Shown here one piece after another: positions 1-10,100 of a stretch of 64,000 bases of DNA. Under the pieces are notes generated by a model. That model worked only from the letters and a program-made list of their open reading frames with translations. It searched no databases and had not been told where the DNA came from. The DNA lies in assembly GCF_000425425.1 (NCBI RefSeq), contig NZ_AUDK01000018.1, positions 1-64,000 on the forward strand, read 5' to 3'. The stretch is from Flavobacterium daejeonense DSM 17708 (GTDB taxonomy: Bacteria > Bacteroidota > Bacteroidia > Flavobacteriales > Flavobacteriaceae). Position 1 is the stretch's first letter, and every line of letters starts with the position of its first letter. A program made the translations under genes and the position numbers.

Positions 1-1277
1 GTCACAACAGAACAATTATCGGTAGCAGTTGAACCATCGACTAAGTTTGGAATAGTCACCAAGCAATTGGCATCCAGAGTTACATCCTGATTGGTTTCCG
101 GAGTTAAAATTGGTTTTTCTATATCACTTATTGTCACCGTAAAACTACAGTTTACAGCCGCATTTACTCCGTCAGAAGCGGACCATGTTACAGTAGTTAC
201 CCCTTTGTTGAATACTACTCCGGCGAGAGAAGTTCCGCTTCCGGTAGTGTCTCCACTCAGAGCATAAGTTAAAGAAGTTACCGCACAATTATCTGTAGCA
301 GTAGCGTTGAATTCAGTTTCATCAGCCGTATAGGTGCAAAGATTAGCATTGGTGTTTCTATTCGCATTAGAGGTAATCGGACAGTTAATAATTGGCGCCT
401 GAGTATCTTCAATAATAACTAAATTAGTAACAGTATTAGAAAAGTTAATTCCGCTAATATCTGTGGAAACTGTAAATGATATTAAATAATTTCCGAAAAT
501 AGTTGGTGTAAATGAAGTTGAGGCTAAATCGGAATTATTTGATAAGATTCCGTTGGCAATTGTAATGGGATCTCCATTTGGATCTGTAGCAGTCCATTGA
601 TAGTTTACAGTGCTACCGGCCGCTCCTTCATAATGTCCTTCTAAAGTTATTGGTTGGTCTTTACAACTTGTAGCATTGGAAGGAGGTAAATTTATAACTG
701 CATTTATTGTTCCTCCTGAGGTTGCTATTTCACCAAAGGTTACATAATCACTGGAACCTGTTGTTTTGCAAACAGCATATACATTATTACCTATTAAAAT
801 TTCATCGTTATGGGTACAGCTTCCGCCAATTGTCCCTCCGTTTTTTATCTCAATATACGGACTAGGGTTAGGAGAAGCTCTTAGTGGCAGATTTAAACTT
901 ATTTGTGGACCATTAAAATTTAATACTCCACCATCTATAAATAAATGTAATGTTGAAAGTGTAATATTAAAAGGGGATGGAGGATTTAAATCCAATGTAC
1001 CATTAACAATTACACTACCCATTTCTGCTGTTGTCAGATTTGAAGTAATGGAAATAGTGTTTCCGTTGGAAATAGTTACCGTATTAGTAGTTCCTGTATT
1101 TTCTCCAGGATAAAAAGTAGCGGAATCCCAGTTTGAAGTAGTACCATTATAAACTTCCCATGACGAAAGTGATTCCCAATTTCCGTTTGCAATAGATCTA
1201 AAATCACCAGTATTTTGAGCGAAAATTTGGATGAAATTAAAAAACAGGTATAGAATGAATAAGTATTTTTGTTTCAT
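1..1277 (-). CDS. Secreted surface protein with HYR domains (partial, C-terminus outside window)
   Basis: The reading frame starts at the ATG at 1277 and stays open for 425 codons to the window edge, so the C-terminus is missing. Residues 1-21 form a signal peptide ending in IFAQ. A beta-rich section follows, including an Ig-like segment near residues 210-290. From about residue 295 come HYR-type repeats: each begins around D-x-E/Q-x-P-I and contains TATDNC and a V-T-W-S-A-S-D motif. HYR repeats are common in large flavobacterial surface adhesins exported by the type IX system, so a C-terminal sorting domain is expected upstream of the window, but it cannot be seen. Function is inferred as adhesion or surface architecture. 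Confidence 0.8.
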   Translation of the reverse strand, partial: MKQKYLFILYLFFNFIQIFAQNTGDFRSIANGNWESLSSWEVYNGTTSNWDSATFYPGENTGTTNTVTISNGNTISITSNLTTAEMGSVIVNGTLDLNPPSPFNITLSTLHLFIDGGVLNFNGPQISLNLPLRASPNPSPYIEIKNGGTIGGSCTHNDEILIGNNVYAVCKTTGSSDYVTFGEIATSGGTINAVINLPPSNATSCKDQPITLEGHYEGAAGSTVNYQWTATDPNGDPITIANGILSNNSDLASTSFTPTIFGNYLISFTVSTDISGINFSNTVTNLVIIEDTQAPIINCPITSNANRNTNANLCTYTADETEFNATATDNCAVTSLTYALSGDTTGSGTSLAGVVFNKGVTTVTWSASDGVNAAVNCSFTVTISDIEKPILTPETNQDVTLDANCLVTIPNLVDGSTATDNCSVV

Positions 1278-1692
1278 AAGTTTAGTGATTTAGATTCAAA
1301 AAATAACTTTCAATTATTTTACAAGGCTCTTATTTTATTTGTTTTTTGAGCCGAAATATTTTTAGATAGAGACTTATAATTAAATGTTCTGTTCTTAGGA
1401 AAAGTCGAATGTTTTTAGAGTTTAAAAACTCAAAAACAGCAGGGATCATTTGTTCGGGAATTACCGTTTCGGTAATAGTGGTAAAATTAAAGAATAGCCA
1501 TGTTTTATTATACTTTAATCGATGAGGTGTAGGATAACTCGATTAAGTACAGAAATTTAGAAGTCAGTAGATTTGAAAGTATTGTTTTACTTTATTTGAG
1601 TTGAAAAAAGAGATTTTTAATACTTAATAAATTGTTGGTTAATTTCAAATGAAGAGTTGAATGAAATTATTTTTTGAAGTAAAAATTTTTAG
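1278..1692. other. Intergenic region with TCGATTAA-type motifs
   Basis: No gene is seen. The stretch holds the upstream region of the HYR protein gene and the downstream region of apbE. TTAATCGAT at 1515-1523 and TCGATTAAGT at 1539-1548 form an inverted pair; similar motifs lie upstream of the other large surface-protein gene near 12.13 kb. Confidence 0.4.
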
Positions 1693-2697
1693 TTATCTGT
1701 ATTTTTTTAACAGTCGTTTCGGGAAGTTTTTAGAGAAGATAGTTTTGCCCGAATCGGTAATCATCATAAAATAGTAATCCGGAAATTGATTTAAAAATGG
1801 AATAGCAGCTTTTTTGCCCAAAACCATAGCCGAAGTACTAAAACCGTTAGCAGTTTCAGCATTGGGGCCAAAAACAGTAACACTGCACAGTCCGGTTGAA
1901 GGATATCCGGTTGCGGGATTAATAATGTGCGAATAGCGTTTGCCGTTCAAAACAACAAATTTTTCGTAAGAACCCGACGTGGTAACTGCTCCTTGTTTTA
2001 AAGGCATTGTAGCCAGAATTTTATCGGGATGAAAAGGATTCGTAATACCAATGTTCCAATGTTTACCGTTAATTTGCGTTCCCCAAACACTCATATCGCC
2101 GGAGGCATTTATAATACCCGAATGGATTCCTTTAGTAAGCATCATTTCCTGGCATTTATTAGTTGCATAGCCTTCACCCAAAGCGCCAAAACCAATTTTC
2201 ATTCCTTTTAGTTTTAGGAAAATTGTCGAATGAATGCTGTCGAGAATAATGTTTTTATAGCCCACTTTTGCAACCGATTTTTTGATAGCTTCCGGCGAGG
2301 GCATTTCGGTCATGGAACCGTCAAATTTCCAAATTCTGTCCATCGCAGCAAAACTAATATCAAATGCTCCTTTAGTAATTTCAGAAAGCTGCAAAGCTCT
2401 TTTGGTTAATTCGAATACTTCTTTATCTACTTTTACCGGACGGATTCCCGCATTTTGATTAACTTCAGAAACCTGAGAAGTTGGTTTCCAATCGGAAATC
2501 AGGTTTTCAATCCGACTGATTTCGGCAATGATACAATCTATGTTTTCTTCGGCGGTGAGCGAATCTTTTGCTACAATACTAATATCAAAGCGTCCGCCCA
2601 TAAGTAAGGTGGTTTTTTTTCGTAAAATTTGAGCCTGACAAGTGAAACTAATTAATAAGTTTAAAAAGAAAATTATATTAAAGTGTTTTATTGTCAT
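1693..2697 (-). CDS. apbE: FAD:protein FMN transferase (ApbE)
   Basis: 334 residues, the usual length for ApbE. The family moves FMN from FAD onto a Ser/Thr of extracytosolic acceptor proteins. An N-terminal hydrophobic segment ending in CQAQ gives a signal peptide; the residues before Cys are not a proper lipobox, so a periplasmic protein is more likely than a lipoprotein. Family hallmarks visible are FDISFAAMDRIWKFDG, the GFGALGEGYA segment, GDMSVWG, and the C-terminal TSGSYEKF...YSHIINPATGYP and metal-site region. It is the last gene of a minus-strand run with a PepSY/flavodoxin reductase 22 bp upstream and a DUF2271 candidate acceptor before that, a context that fits flavinylation of the DUF2271 protein. 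Confidence 0.92.
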   Translation of the reverse strand: MTIKHFNIIFFLNLLISFTCQAQILRKKTTLLMGGRFDISIVAKDSLTAEENIDCIIAEISRIENLISDWKPTSQVSEVNQNAGIRPVKVDKEVFELTKRALQLSEITKGAFDISFAAMDRIWKFDGSMTEMPSPEAIKKSVAKVGYKNIILDSIHSTIFLKLKGMKIGFGALGEGYATNKCQEMMLTKGIHSGIINASGDMSVWGTQINGKHWNIGITNPFHPDKILATMPLKQGAVTTSGSYEKFVVLNGKRYSHIINPATGYPSTGLCSVTVFGPNAETANGFSTSAMVLGKKAAIPFLNQFPDYYFMMITDSGKTIFSKNFPKRLLKKYR

Positions 2698-2719
2698 TGG
2701 AAATTAAAAAAAGAATTGC

Positions 2720-4894
2720 TTAATAACAATCGGTCAAAAGTTGTCCTTGTGTTTTGTAGTAACTAAGTGGTGTGTGGTTTATGGAAAGACAAATTTGGTC
2801 TAAAACTTTTTCAACGTCAAATAGCATGGCTAATGCACCGCAAATCATAATAATGCCACCGTTTTTTAATAAATCGGCAAAGAAATCAGCGTCCATCTGA
2901 ATCAAATCCATTACATAATGTTTGTCTGCTTCACGAGAGTAAGCCAAATGGAAATTTTTCAGATGTTGTTTTTGCTGCATTTGCAAAGCAAAATCCTGAT
3001 AATGTTGGGTGATTTCGGTTTTTTGGCGAAAGCCGGAATACAAATGAATTTCGGTTTTTTTCTTGTTTTGTTCAATCATTCCCAAAAAGGGAGCAATTCC
3101 GGTTCCGTTAGAAATCAGTGCTACTTTTGTCGCTTTTTTAGGGAAATGAAACGCATGATTGTTGATTATTTGTGTTTTGATAACTTCGCCCGCTTTTAAA
3201 TTAGATAAAAAGCCGGAACCTAATCCATTCGGGTGTAATTTTACAGCCAGTTGAATGTTACCATTATGTTTCCCGATGGAATACAAACGTTCCTGATTGT
3301 CATTGGCAGGATAAATGGCTAATAAATCGCCGGAAGTAAATTGGCTTCGCATTCCAGCCCTTAGAGTCAATAAAAAAGTCTGTTCGTTTTCTAAAACCAT
3401 GGTTTTGTCCAAAACCATGAGTTGTTGCAAACCTTTTGGAATATGATTATAAACGGATGGAGTAGTACTTAGCGAAATTTCGGTTTTAGCGCTCCACAAT
3501 TTTACCCAGTTTACAAATTCTACAGCCGATTTATCATTTACAGTTTGTAATTCTAAAAAGCGATGAGCCCATTTTTGTTTTTCTAAAATCGAATCTATTT
3601 TTCGGGCAAAACCGCAAAAATCCGGATAGGATTTGGAACCAAAACCAATTACCGAATAATTTACAGCATTTGTTTGCGGATATTTGGCTAAAAGCGATTC
3701 AAATTTATTGGCATTCGAAGGCGCATCACCCAAACCGTAAGTCGAACTAAAAATCAATAAATGTTCGGCTTTTGGAAAGTTTTTATAATCGTTGAGTTGT
3801 GTCATAAAAGCTTTTTCACCTTGCTCGGTGAGTTGTTTCAAAATGGCATTGGCAAAACGCAGCGAACTTCCGTTTTCTGAACCCACTAGCAAAATATATT
3901 TACTTTCTTCGGCTTTGAATTTGTTTTTTATGCGGCTGGCTCTTCTTTTGAAAGTCATCGCAAAACCCGAATAGATAAAAAACAAAATGTTTAAAGAAGC
4001 TAATCCAAGTACAAAAGCCCAAAAAGAATTGGCTCTTCCGGTGTGTAAATCCAAACTTAATTCGGACAATATTTTTGTAGTCGGGAATAATTCTTCCGAA
4101 ATTATTTTATTCGAATATTGTTCGACTTCTATTTTTCGGTCTTTTAATTCGAAAGTGTAATAATCTTCGGAATCATCCGAAAAAGGGAATTCTATTTTTG
4201 TGATTTCAGCAAAAGAAGTTTTTTTGAAATCAAAAGATTTTTGTTGTGGTTTCGAATTTTCTGTTTCAGTTTTATTTTCATTTTCAAAAAGATGAAAACG
4301 GTCCATAGATAAATAAGTCCCGGAAAGAGCCAAAATTAAAATGGGAATCAAAGCCAGTCTTCCAAAAACCACGTGGTAATATTGAGCAAAATAATCTTTG
4401 ATGATTTTGGAGAAAAAATTACGGATTCCTTTTTGTCTTTTTAAGACTAATACAAAACCGGAAGTGGAAATAAGTAACAATAAAAAGGCGTTAATTCCAA
4501 TAAAAAGACGTCCTGTTTCGTGCAGAAACAGCGAACGATGCAAACTGGTAATCCAGTTAATAAAATCGCTTTTTTTTTCGGGTTTACCAATTATTTTTCC
4601 GTTTGTTGGATTGATGTATGCATTAACATCGTTCCCGTTCTTATCAATAGCCTGTAAAGTAACAAACTGATTGTGGTCGATACTGATTTCGGTTATTTCT
4701 GGATATGTTTTTTTTAGAATTGGCAAAGTTTCTGCCAATGTTATATCGTTGAAATTAGTTACCCGATGAGACGGAATTTTCTCCTGAATAGCATCTACTG
4801 CGAGGATAATTCCTGTTGCGGCAGCCAGAAATAAAAATGCAGCAGAAAATACCGCCAAAGTAAGGTGGGCGTATCGCCAGACAGAAAGCGTCAT
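2720..4894 (-). CDS. PepSY-TM / flavodoxin / NAD(P)H oxidoreductase fusion, transmembrane electron transfer protein
   Basis: 724 residues. The N-terminal half is a PepSY-associated membrane module with helices near residues 8-33, 130-152, 175-200 and 295-315 and a periplasmic PepSY-like section between the first two. The cytoplasmic half has a flavodoxin-like FMN domain from about 333 (LLVGSENGSS), an FAD-binding ferredoxin-reductase domain with RLYSIG near 536, and an NAD(P)-binding domain with SNGTGIAPFLG near 598. This is the order of a sulfite-reductase or P450-reductase flavoprotein joined to a membrane anchor. It probably carries electrons from cytosolic NAD(P)H across the inner membrane to a periplasmic acceptor; the adjacent DUF2271 and ApbE genes suggest a covalent-flavin protein. 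A ferric-siderophore reductase role is an alternative. Confidence 0.85.
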   Translation of the reverse strand: MTLSVWRYAHLTLAVFSAAFLFLAAATGIILAVDAIQEKIPSHRVTNFNDITLAETLPILKKTYPEITEISIDHNQFVTLQAIDKNGNDVNAYINPTNGKIIGKPEKKSDFINWITSLHRSLFLHETGRLFIGINAFLLLLISTSGFVLVLKRQKGIRNFFSKIIKDYFAQYYHVVFGRLALIPILILALSGTYLSMDRFHLFENENKTETENSKPQQKSFDFKKTSFAEITKIEFPFSDDSEDYYTFELKDRKIEVEQYSNKIISEELFPTTKILSELSLDLHTGRANSFWAFVLGLASLNILFFIYSGFAMTFKRRASRIKNKFKAEESKYILLVGSENGSSLRFANAILKQLTEQGEKAFMTQLNDYKNFPKAEHLLIFSSTYGLGDAPSNANKFESLLAKYPQTNAVNYSVIGFGSKSYPDFCGFARKIDSILEKQKWAHRFLELQTVNDKSAVEFVNWVKLWSAKTEISLSTTPSVYNHIPKGLQQLMVLDKTMVLENEQTFLLTLRAGMRSQFTSGDLLAIYPANDNQERLYSIGKHNGNIQLAVKLHPNGLGSGFLSNLKAGEVIKTQIINNHAFHFPKKATKVALISNGTGIAPFLGMIEQNKKKTEIHLYSGFRQKTEITQHYQDFALQMQQKQHLKNFHLAYSREADKHYVMDLIQMDADFFADLLKNGGIIMICGALAMLFDVEKVLDQICLSINHTPLSYYKTQGQLLTDCY

Positions 4895-4909
4895 TTAAAT
4901 AATTTTGGA

Positions 4910-5392
4910 TTATAATTTACTGAATCGTACATAACGAATATAGCCTTTTCCTTCCGTTTTGTCGGCTAAAGCCGCAGTGGTCAGAGGCATTTCTAAATCG
5001 GAAACATGGTATTTTTGGTCTTCCACTGCCGATTCAAAACGCAATTTATATCCGCTGTTGATTTTAGAATCCTCAATTTCGATAGTCGTAATGCTTCGGT
5101 CTCCTCCGGTTACTGAAGCTCCGGTAATGGCACTGATATTAGAAGGTTTTTTAGAATAAAATTTATGCCATTCTTTTAAGGTTTTGTACCATTTTTTATC
5201 GTCGCCCATAACGTAAAGTGTTTTTTCATAAGCACCTTTGGGATTGATTAATGAAACCACTACATAAGCGCCTTCACCCATGTAATTAGACATTTGCAAC
5301 ATGCATTTGTATTTGCTGCTTTGAGCGAAAGACTGGAAAGAAATAAGGCAGATAAAAGCACTCAAAAGCGCTGTCTTAAAAATTGAATTCAT
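4910..5392 (-). CDS. DUF2271 family periplasmic protein, candidate flavinylated electron carrier
   Basis: 160 residues with a clear signal peptide (cleavage after SFAQ, residue 24). The body resembles the DUF2271 family. Residues 86-97 read ISAITGASVTGG, close to the S/T-G-A-T/S-x-T acceptor motif that ApbE modifies in NqrC/RnfG-type proteins, with Thr95 the likely modified position. It lies 15 bp from the PepSY reductase gene and 4 bp from the ankyrin gene in one minus-strand operon. Comparative work on flavinylation has linked DUF2271, PepSY-like proteins and ApbE. The role as electron acceptor is an inference from motif and neighbours; family assignment is fairly sure. Confidence 0.78.
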   Translation of the reverse strand: MNSIFKTALLSAFICLISFQSFAQSSKYKCMLQMSNYMGEGAYVVVSLINPKGAYEKTLYVMGDDKKWYKTLKEWHKFYSKKPSNISAITGASVTGGDRSITTIEIEDSKINSGYKLRFESAVEDQKYHVSDLEMPLTTAALADKTEGKGYIRYVRFSKL

Positions 5393-5396
5393 GGTA

Positions 5397-6923
5397 TTAT
5401 TTTAAAATTTCGATGGAAATATTGTTTTTAGATAAGGTTTCGTTTTCTTTGGCTAAGTCGTAAGCACTTTCGTCAAAATCGGTTTTGATATCTTTTTTGG
5501 CACCATTGGACAATAAATAGTTTAAAATGTTGTCGTTTTTTGCAATCATAGCAGCTTTGTGCAAAGCAGTTAAACCGTCTTTGTTTTTGGCGTTGATATC
5601 GATGTTAACGGCGGCTAATTTTTTCAGCAAAGTTATATCATTTTTCAGCACAGCAAAATGATATAAAGTATTTCCGTCCTGTTGAGGCTGAGAAAGATTC
5701 AGTCCATTTTGTTGCAACAGCTTTAATTTTTCTGTAAAAGGATCTTCTTTTGCAGCCGTTTCGCCTTGTGGTCCGCGTGCATTCATTTCACGATCCCCCA
5801 TTTGTGGACGATAGGATTGAATTAAGTAATATCCTAAATTGTTGTTGTCTTTGTCGGTTACCTTGATATCTGCTTTTTGTTTTAACAAAAGTTCCACAGC
5901 TTTCGGACTTCCGTTTTGAATAGCTAATGATAATGCCGATTCTCCTTTGGCATTTTTAGCATTGATATCTTTGGCTTTTGGTAATAATAATTCTAAAGAT
6001 TCGGTGTCTCTACCCGAAGCGGCGTTCATTAAAGCGGTGTTACCATCGTTATCCGCTTTATTTGCATCCACTCCTTTGCTTAAAAAATAATTGATAATCT
6101 CTGTTTGATTGGATTTACGAACCAGATTGTGTAAAACCGTTTCACCCTCTTTTGAAACCGCTTTAGGATTCAGTTTCAATTCGTCTATTAAATATTGGTA
6201 CACTTCTAATGTATTTGCTTCACGACGAGAACCCTGTGAGGCGATAAGTAGTGCATTATCGGTATATTTTACTCCTTTTTGTACTAATGTTTTTAAAAGT
6301 TCGATATTTCCTGTTCGGGCGGCATAATCAAATGCGGTTGCTCCGTTGGCATCAGTGTCTTTCAAAGAAAGCCCTTTGGAAATAAAATAATTGGTTAATG
6401 TCAAATCTTTATCATTTGGGATTGCCAATAATAAAAGAGTTGTATTGTCTTTGTATTTTTTCTTTGGGTCTAAACCGGCTTTAAAAAAGGCTTCGTAAAC
6501 GACCGTGTTTTTTTGACCATTATTTGCTGCAAAAGTAATTGGAGTTGTGCCATGACTGTCTTCCAGATTGATGTTAGATCCTTTGGCTATTAAGTAATTT
6601 ACAACTTCAGCATTTCCTTTATTGGCGGCCCAATGCAGGTAAATACGATTGTCATGCGTTGGTTTATTAACGGTATTGCCGGGTTGGTCTAATAAAAATT
6701 TAATTGTTTCCGTTGGCGCATCGCTGTTTATAGCATAAACCACTGCGTCAAAGGCATTTCGTGTACTTTCGGAAGGATTATTTCCTTTGTCAATTTCTGT
6801 TTTTACAGCCTTAACATCCGGAGCAGATTTCCAGAAACTTTGTTCTAAAAGTGTATTTTTTTGTTGGGCTGTAGCCAAAAAAGTAGTAGCCAGCGCAAGG
6901 GATGCAAATAGATTTTTCTTCAT
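5397..6923 (-). CDS. Exported ankyrin-repeat protein
   Basis: 508 residues with a signal peptide (MKKNLFASLALATTFLATAQ) followed by ankyrin repeats over almost the whole length. Repeat cores such as NRIYLHWAANKGNAEVVNYL, GTTPITFAANNGQ, GATAFDYAARTGNIELLKTL, GNTALMNAASGRD and GLTALHKAAM are visible, about ten to twelve in all. Ankyrin repeats mediate protein binding; a periplasmic location is unusual enough to note. It is the first gene of the DUF2271-PepSY reductase-apbE unit (4 bp before DUF2271), so it may be a binding platform for the redox proteins. No catalytic domain was found. Confidence 0.85.
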   Translation of the reverse strand: MKKNLFASLALATTFLATAQQKNTLLEQSFWKSAPDVKAVKTEIDKGNNPSESTRNAFDAVVYAINSDAPTETIKFLLDQPGNTVNKPTHDNRIYLHWAANKGNAEVVNYLIAKGSNINLEDSHGTTPITFAANNGQKNTVVYEAFFKAGLDPKKKYKDNTTLLLLAIPNDKDLTLTNYFISKGLSLKDTDANGATAFDYAARTGNIELLKTLVQKGVKYTDNALLIASQGSRREANTLEVYQYLIDELKLNPKAVSKEGETVLHNLVRKSNQTEIINYFLSKGVDANKADNDGNTALMNAASGRDTESLELLLPKAKDINAKNAKGESALSLAIQNGSPKAVELLLKQKADIKVTDKDNNNLGYYLIQSYRPQMGDREMNARGPQGETAAKEDPFTEKLKLLQQNGLNLSQPQQDGNTLYHFAVLKNDITLLKKLAAVNIDINAKNKDGLTALHKAAMIAKNDNILNYLLSNGAKKDIKTDFDESAYDLAKENETLSKNNISIEILK

Positions 6924-7103
6924 TATTTAGACATTTTATCGATTAGATAATTATTAGTTGTTTTGGTTTAATTTAATTTTCTATTTAGAATAAATAAAAA
7001 TAAGTAAAAGTAAAAATTAAAAGAGAATATTTGTTCCTGAAGGAAAGATTTTTTTATAAAATTTTTATAGTCATTTTTCAAATAGAAATAAGTACTATAA
7101 AAA

Positions 7104-7135
7104 AAAACGTTCTGATTTTATGGTCAGAACGTTTT
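7104..7135 (-). terminator. Rho-independent terminator of the large T9SS surface protein gene
   Basis: A perfect 12-bp stem (7104-7115 with 7124-7135, sequence AAAACGTTCTGA and its complement) with an 8-nt loop. On the minus strand it is followed by a T-run, and it sits 22 bp past the stop codon at 7158. Confidence 0.85.
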
Positions 7136-7157
7136 GTAATTTTACGTTAATTATCAA

Positions 7158-10100
7158 TTATTCGATAAGGATTTTTTTAGTGAATTCACCTCGGGTTGTT
7201 TCTACTTTTACGATATAAACCCCCATTTTTGTTTTCTTGATATGCATCTGGATGTTAGATTGATCTCTGTTTTCCTGAATTTTCCAGTTTTCAATTTCAA
7301 TTCCGGAATCATCATAAAGGCGAACTTTAGTAACGCTGCAATCTTCAATACGATTATTGATATTGATGAGGTTTGTTTTTTGAATATGAATAATGTCAAT
7401 TTTATTAGCTTTCAATTGTTTTTCCGTCAGTTTGTCTTCTTCCTCGGTTGTTTTGGAAAAACGTAAAGCAAATTGGCTGTTGTTAGTTCCTGTTGCTACA
7501 TTGATTTCAAAAGGAGTGCTTCTGATATCATTGTAAGTGTTGGTGGTGGCATCGTAAATATAAACGCCTTGACTGCTGTCGAAATTTTCAATATCATCAA
7601 TCATGAATTTGATGGTTCCTTCGGCATCTGTTTTAATACCAATCGGGTAGGAAGCATATTTGTTAAAAGAACCTACACCCTGAATGACAAATTGGTCTTC
7701 ACCGATTAGGAAATACATATCATTTGGAATGTTGTCAAGGTTGTAGGCATCATAACCAAAATCCATTTGGTCTGTGGCTTTTTCATCCATAAAACCTAAT
7801 AAAATTTGACGATGATAATCATTTCGGGAGTTAAAACCTAAACGGATTTTTTTGTGATTTTCATTTACAACTTCATCATTATTGTTGTTTTGCCACAATT
7901 GTTTGGTTTGAGTTGTAATTTTATACATCACGTTCGAATTTGCAGCATCGTTTTCTTTATGGAAACTTCTTTGATTGTTGTTGTAAGTAATAGTTCCGCT
8001 TCCGTCAGGTTTTCCAATGATAAAGAATGCCTGTCCAACAGGGATAAAACGATTAGGAATTCCGCGGGAAGGAGTGCCTAATTTGCTGATATAATCCACA
8101 TTGGTGGAAGAAGGTGCTACCCCTCCGGTAAGGTTTCGGGTGGCATAACCGCCTTGGTAATCCCTTAAAATATGAGTATTGTTAGTCGCATAATGTTCCC
8201 AATAATAAATAGTTCCATTCATGGAATTCGCATTATCATTGATGAAAACTTCACTATCTAAAGAAGACGGATACGGATTTCCGGCTAATAATAATTGATT
8301 GGCAGAAACCGTGTTGGATGTGATCGCTCCATTGTTTGGTTTTCCAACAAAAGTATAGTTTTGCGTACTGCTTGCAGCTCCGCTTCCTTTCATGGTGTAA
8401 CCCTGTCCGACTCTTATAGGAGAATTTTCGTTGAATTGCACCCAATTTGCGTAAGCATTGGTATAATTATCAAATTTGAAAAGCCAATATCGGGCAAGAC
8501 TAATAGGAGTTGTTGGCGTACCATTATAACCGCCAATCCATTTGATATTTTGTGGCGTACTGGTGGTACCGTCTTTCATAACGCCACCTACTGTATAGGT
8601 TACATTATTGGTTGTGGTATTTATGGTTCCAACAGGTGAACTCCAATAATTGTAGTTGTACAAATTGGATTGTCCTTGTTGGTCTCGTTCTAGAGAACCA
8701 GAGCTGTTTACGTCTAAATCGCTGTCGAGAGTTTGAATTAATTGTGATTTTCCAACCAAATCAATTTTTCCGTCTAATTTTAAATAGCTCGAAATTTCAA
8801 TTTTAGAATCATTGTTGGCACTAATAGTATTGCTGTTTACTAATAATCCTAAAACCGTTTTATTTCCCGTTGAACTAATATTGTGGGATGTTTTTACAAT
8901 ATTCCAGTCGATAGGAGTCGAATTGTCAATTCCTAGGCTATATGGAGGATCCCAAACCTCATAATTAGTCCAGGTTTCATCAGTTTCCCAGGCTCCATTT
9001 GCTCCGGATGTATAAGGAATTGGCGCAGTGTCCGGTTCCGGAAGATAAATTCCTTTGAGTTTTCCGTTATTATTGTTTCCTGATTTGTCAACCAAATAGC
9101 CATTGCCAATGTCGTCGCTATTGTTCATTTGATAATAACCTGAGAGATTACTCCAGTTTATACCGCTGATATTTTTGGGAACAATTACTCCTTTTACATC
9201 ATTGCTGCCGTCATTTATAATTTCCTGATTCATCATACGACGAATTTGATCTTCGCTTAAAGTTGTATTCCATAAGCGAAGTTCGTCTATCCATCCGTTA
9301 AAATAATTATATGGAACATCTGTATTTTGACTCATTGCTCCAATAATGAAATCCACACTGTTAGTTGACGGATTGGAACCGGCAGCCGTTTTTTCTAAAA
9401 TACCATCAATGTATAAATTGTAATTAGTTCCGTCAAAAGTAAGGGCAACATGGTACCATCTGTCCGTATCAACGCTGTTTGTGCTTGTAACAGCGTTGTT
9501 GTTCCAATAAAAAGCTACTTTGTTGTTTACAATTCTTAAATCATAACCATCCGTAGCTGTTGGACTAAGATGTTTGGAAAGAATGGTTTGGGTGTTGCTG
9601 TTAGCAGCATTGGATTTAATCCAACATTCGATACTGAAATTACCGCTGTCGAGATTGAATTTGTTTTTGAAATTAATATTGTCATCGACTCCGTCAAAAT
9701 TTACCACATTACAAAGTTCAAAAGTAACTAAAGCATCATCGGTAGCGCCACAATTGGTTGTCCAGCGAAGGGTGTAAGTTCCAATGTTTGTACTGTAGAA
9801 AGTAGATGCAGGACTGTTGCTGTCAGAGAAAATTTCTCCTCCTCCCGCAGGACCGCTCACGATAGACCAGCTTCCTGTACTTCCTGATTTAGCGTTTAGT
9901 GTTACTGTTTCTCCGCCACAATAGGTATTTTGGTCAGGTCCGGCTAAACTTATCCAACACGAACTGGCATCGATAGCCACTTTTATCGAACCATCTATAG
10001 GCAAATGACAACTGGTTTCATCATAGCCCTGGAAGAAATAATTGGTAAACGAAGAACCCGAAGTAGCTCCGGTTCCGGTAATTGTTCCTGTTTCCAGAGA

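Noticed and set aside
766..1113. Plus-strand open frame inside the HYR protein gene
   Set aside because: It is the shadow of the minus-strand coding sequence, which has a signal peptide and HYR repeats.
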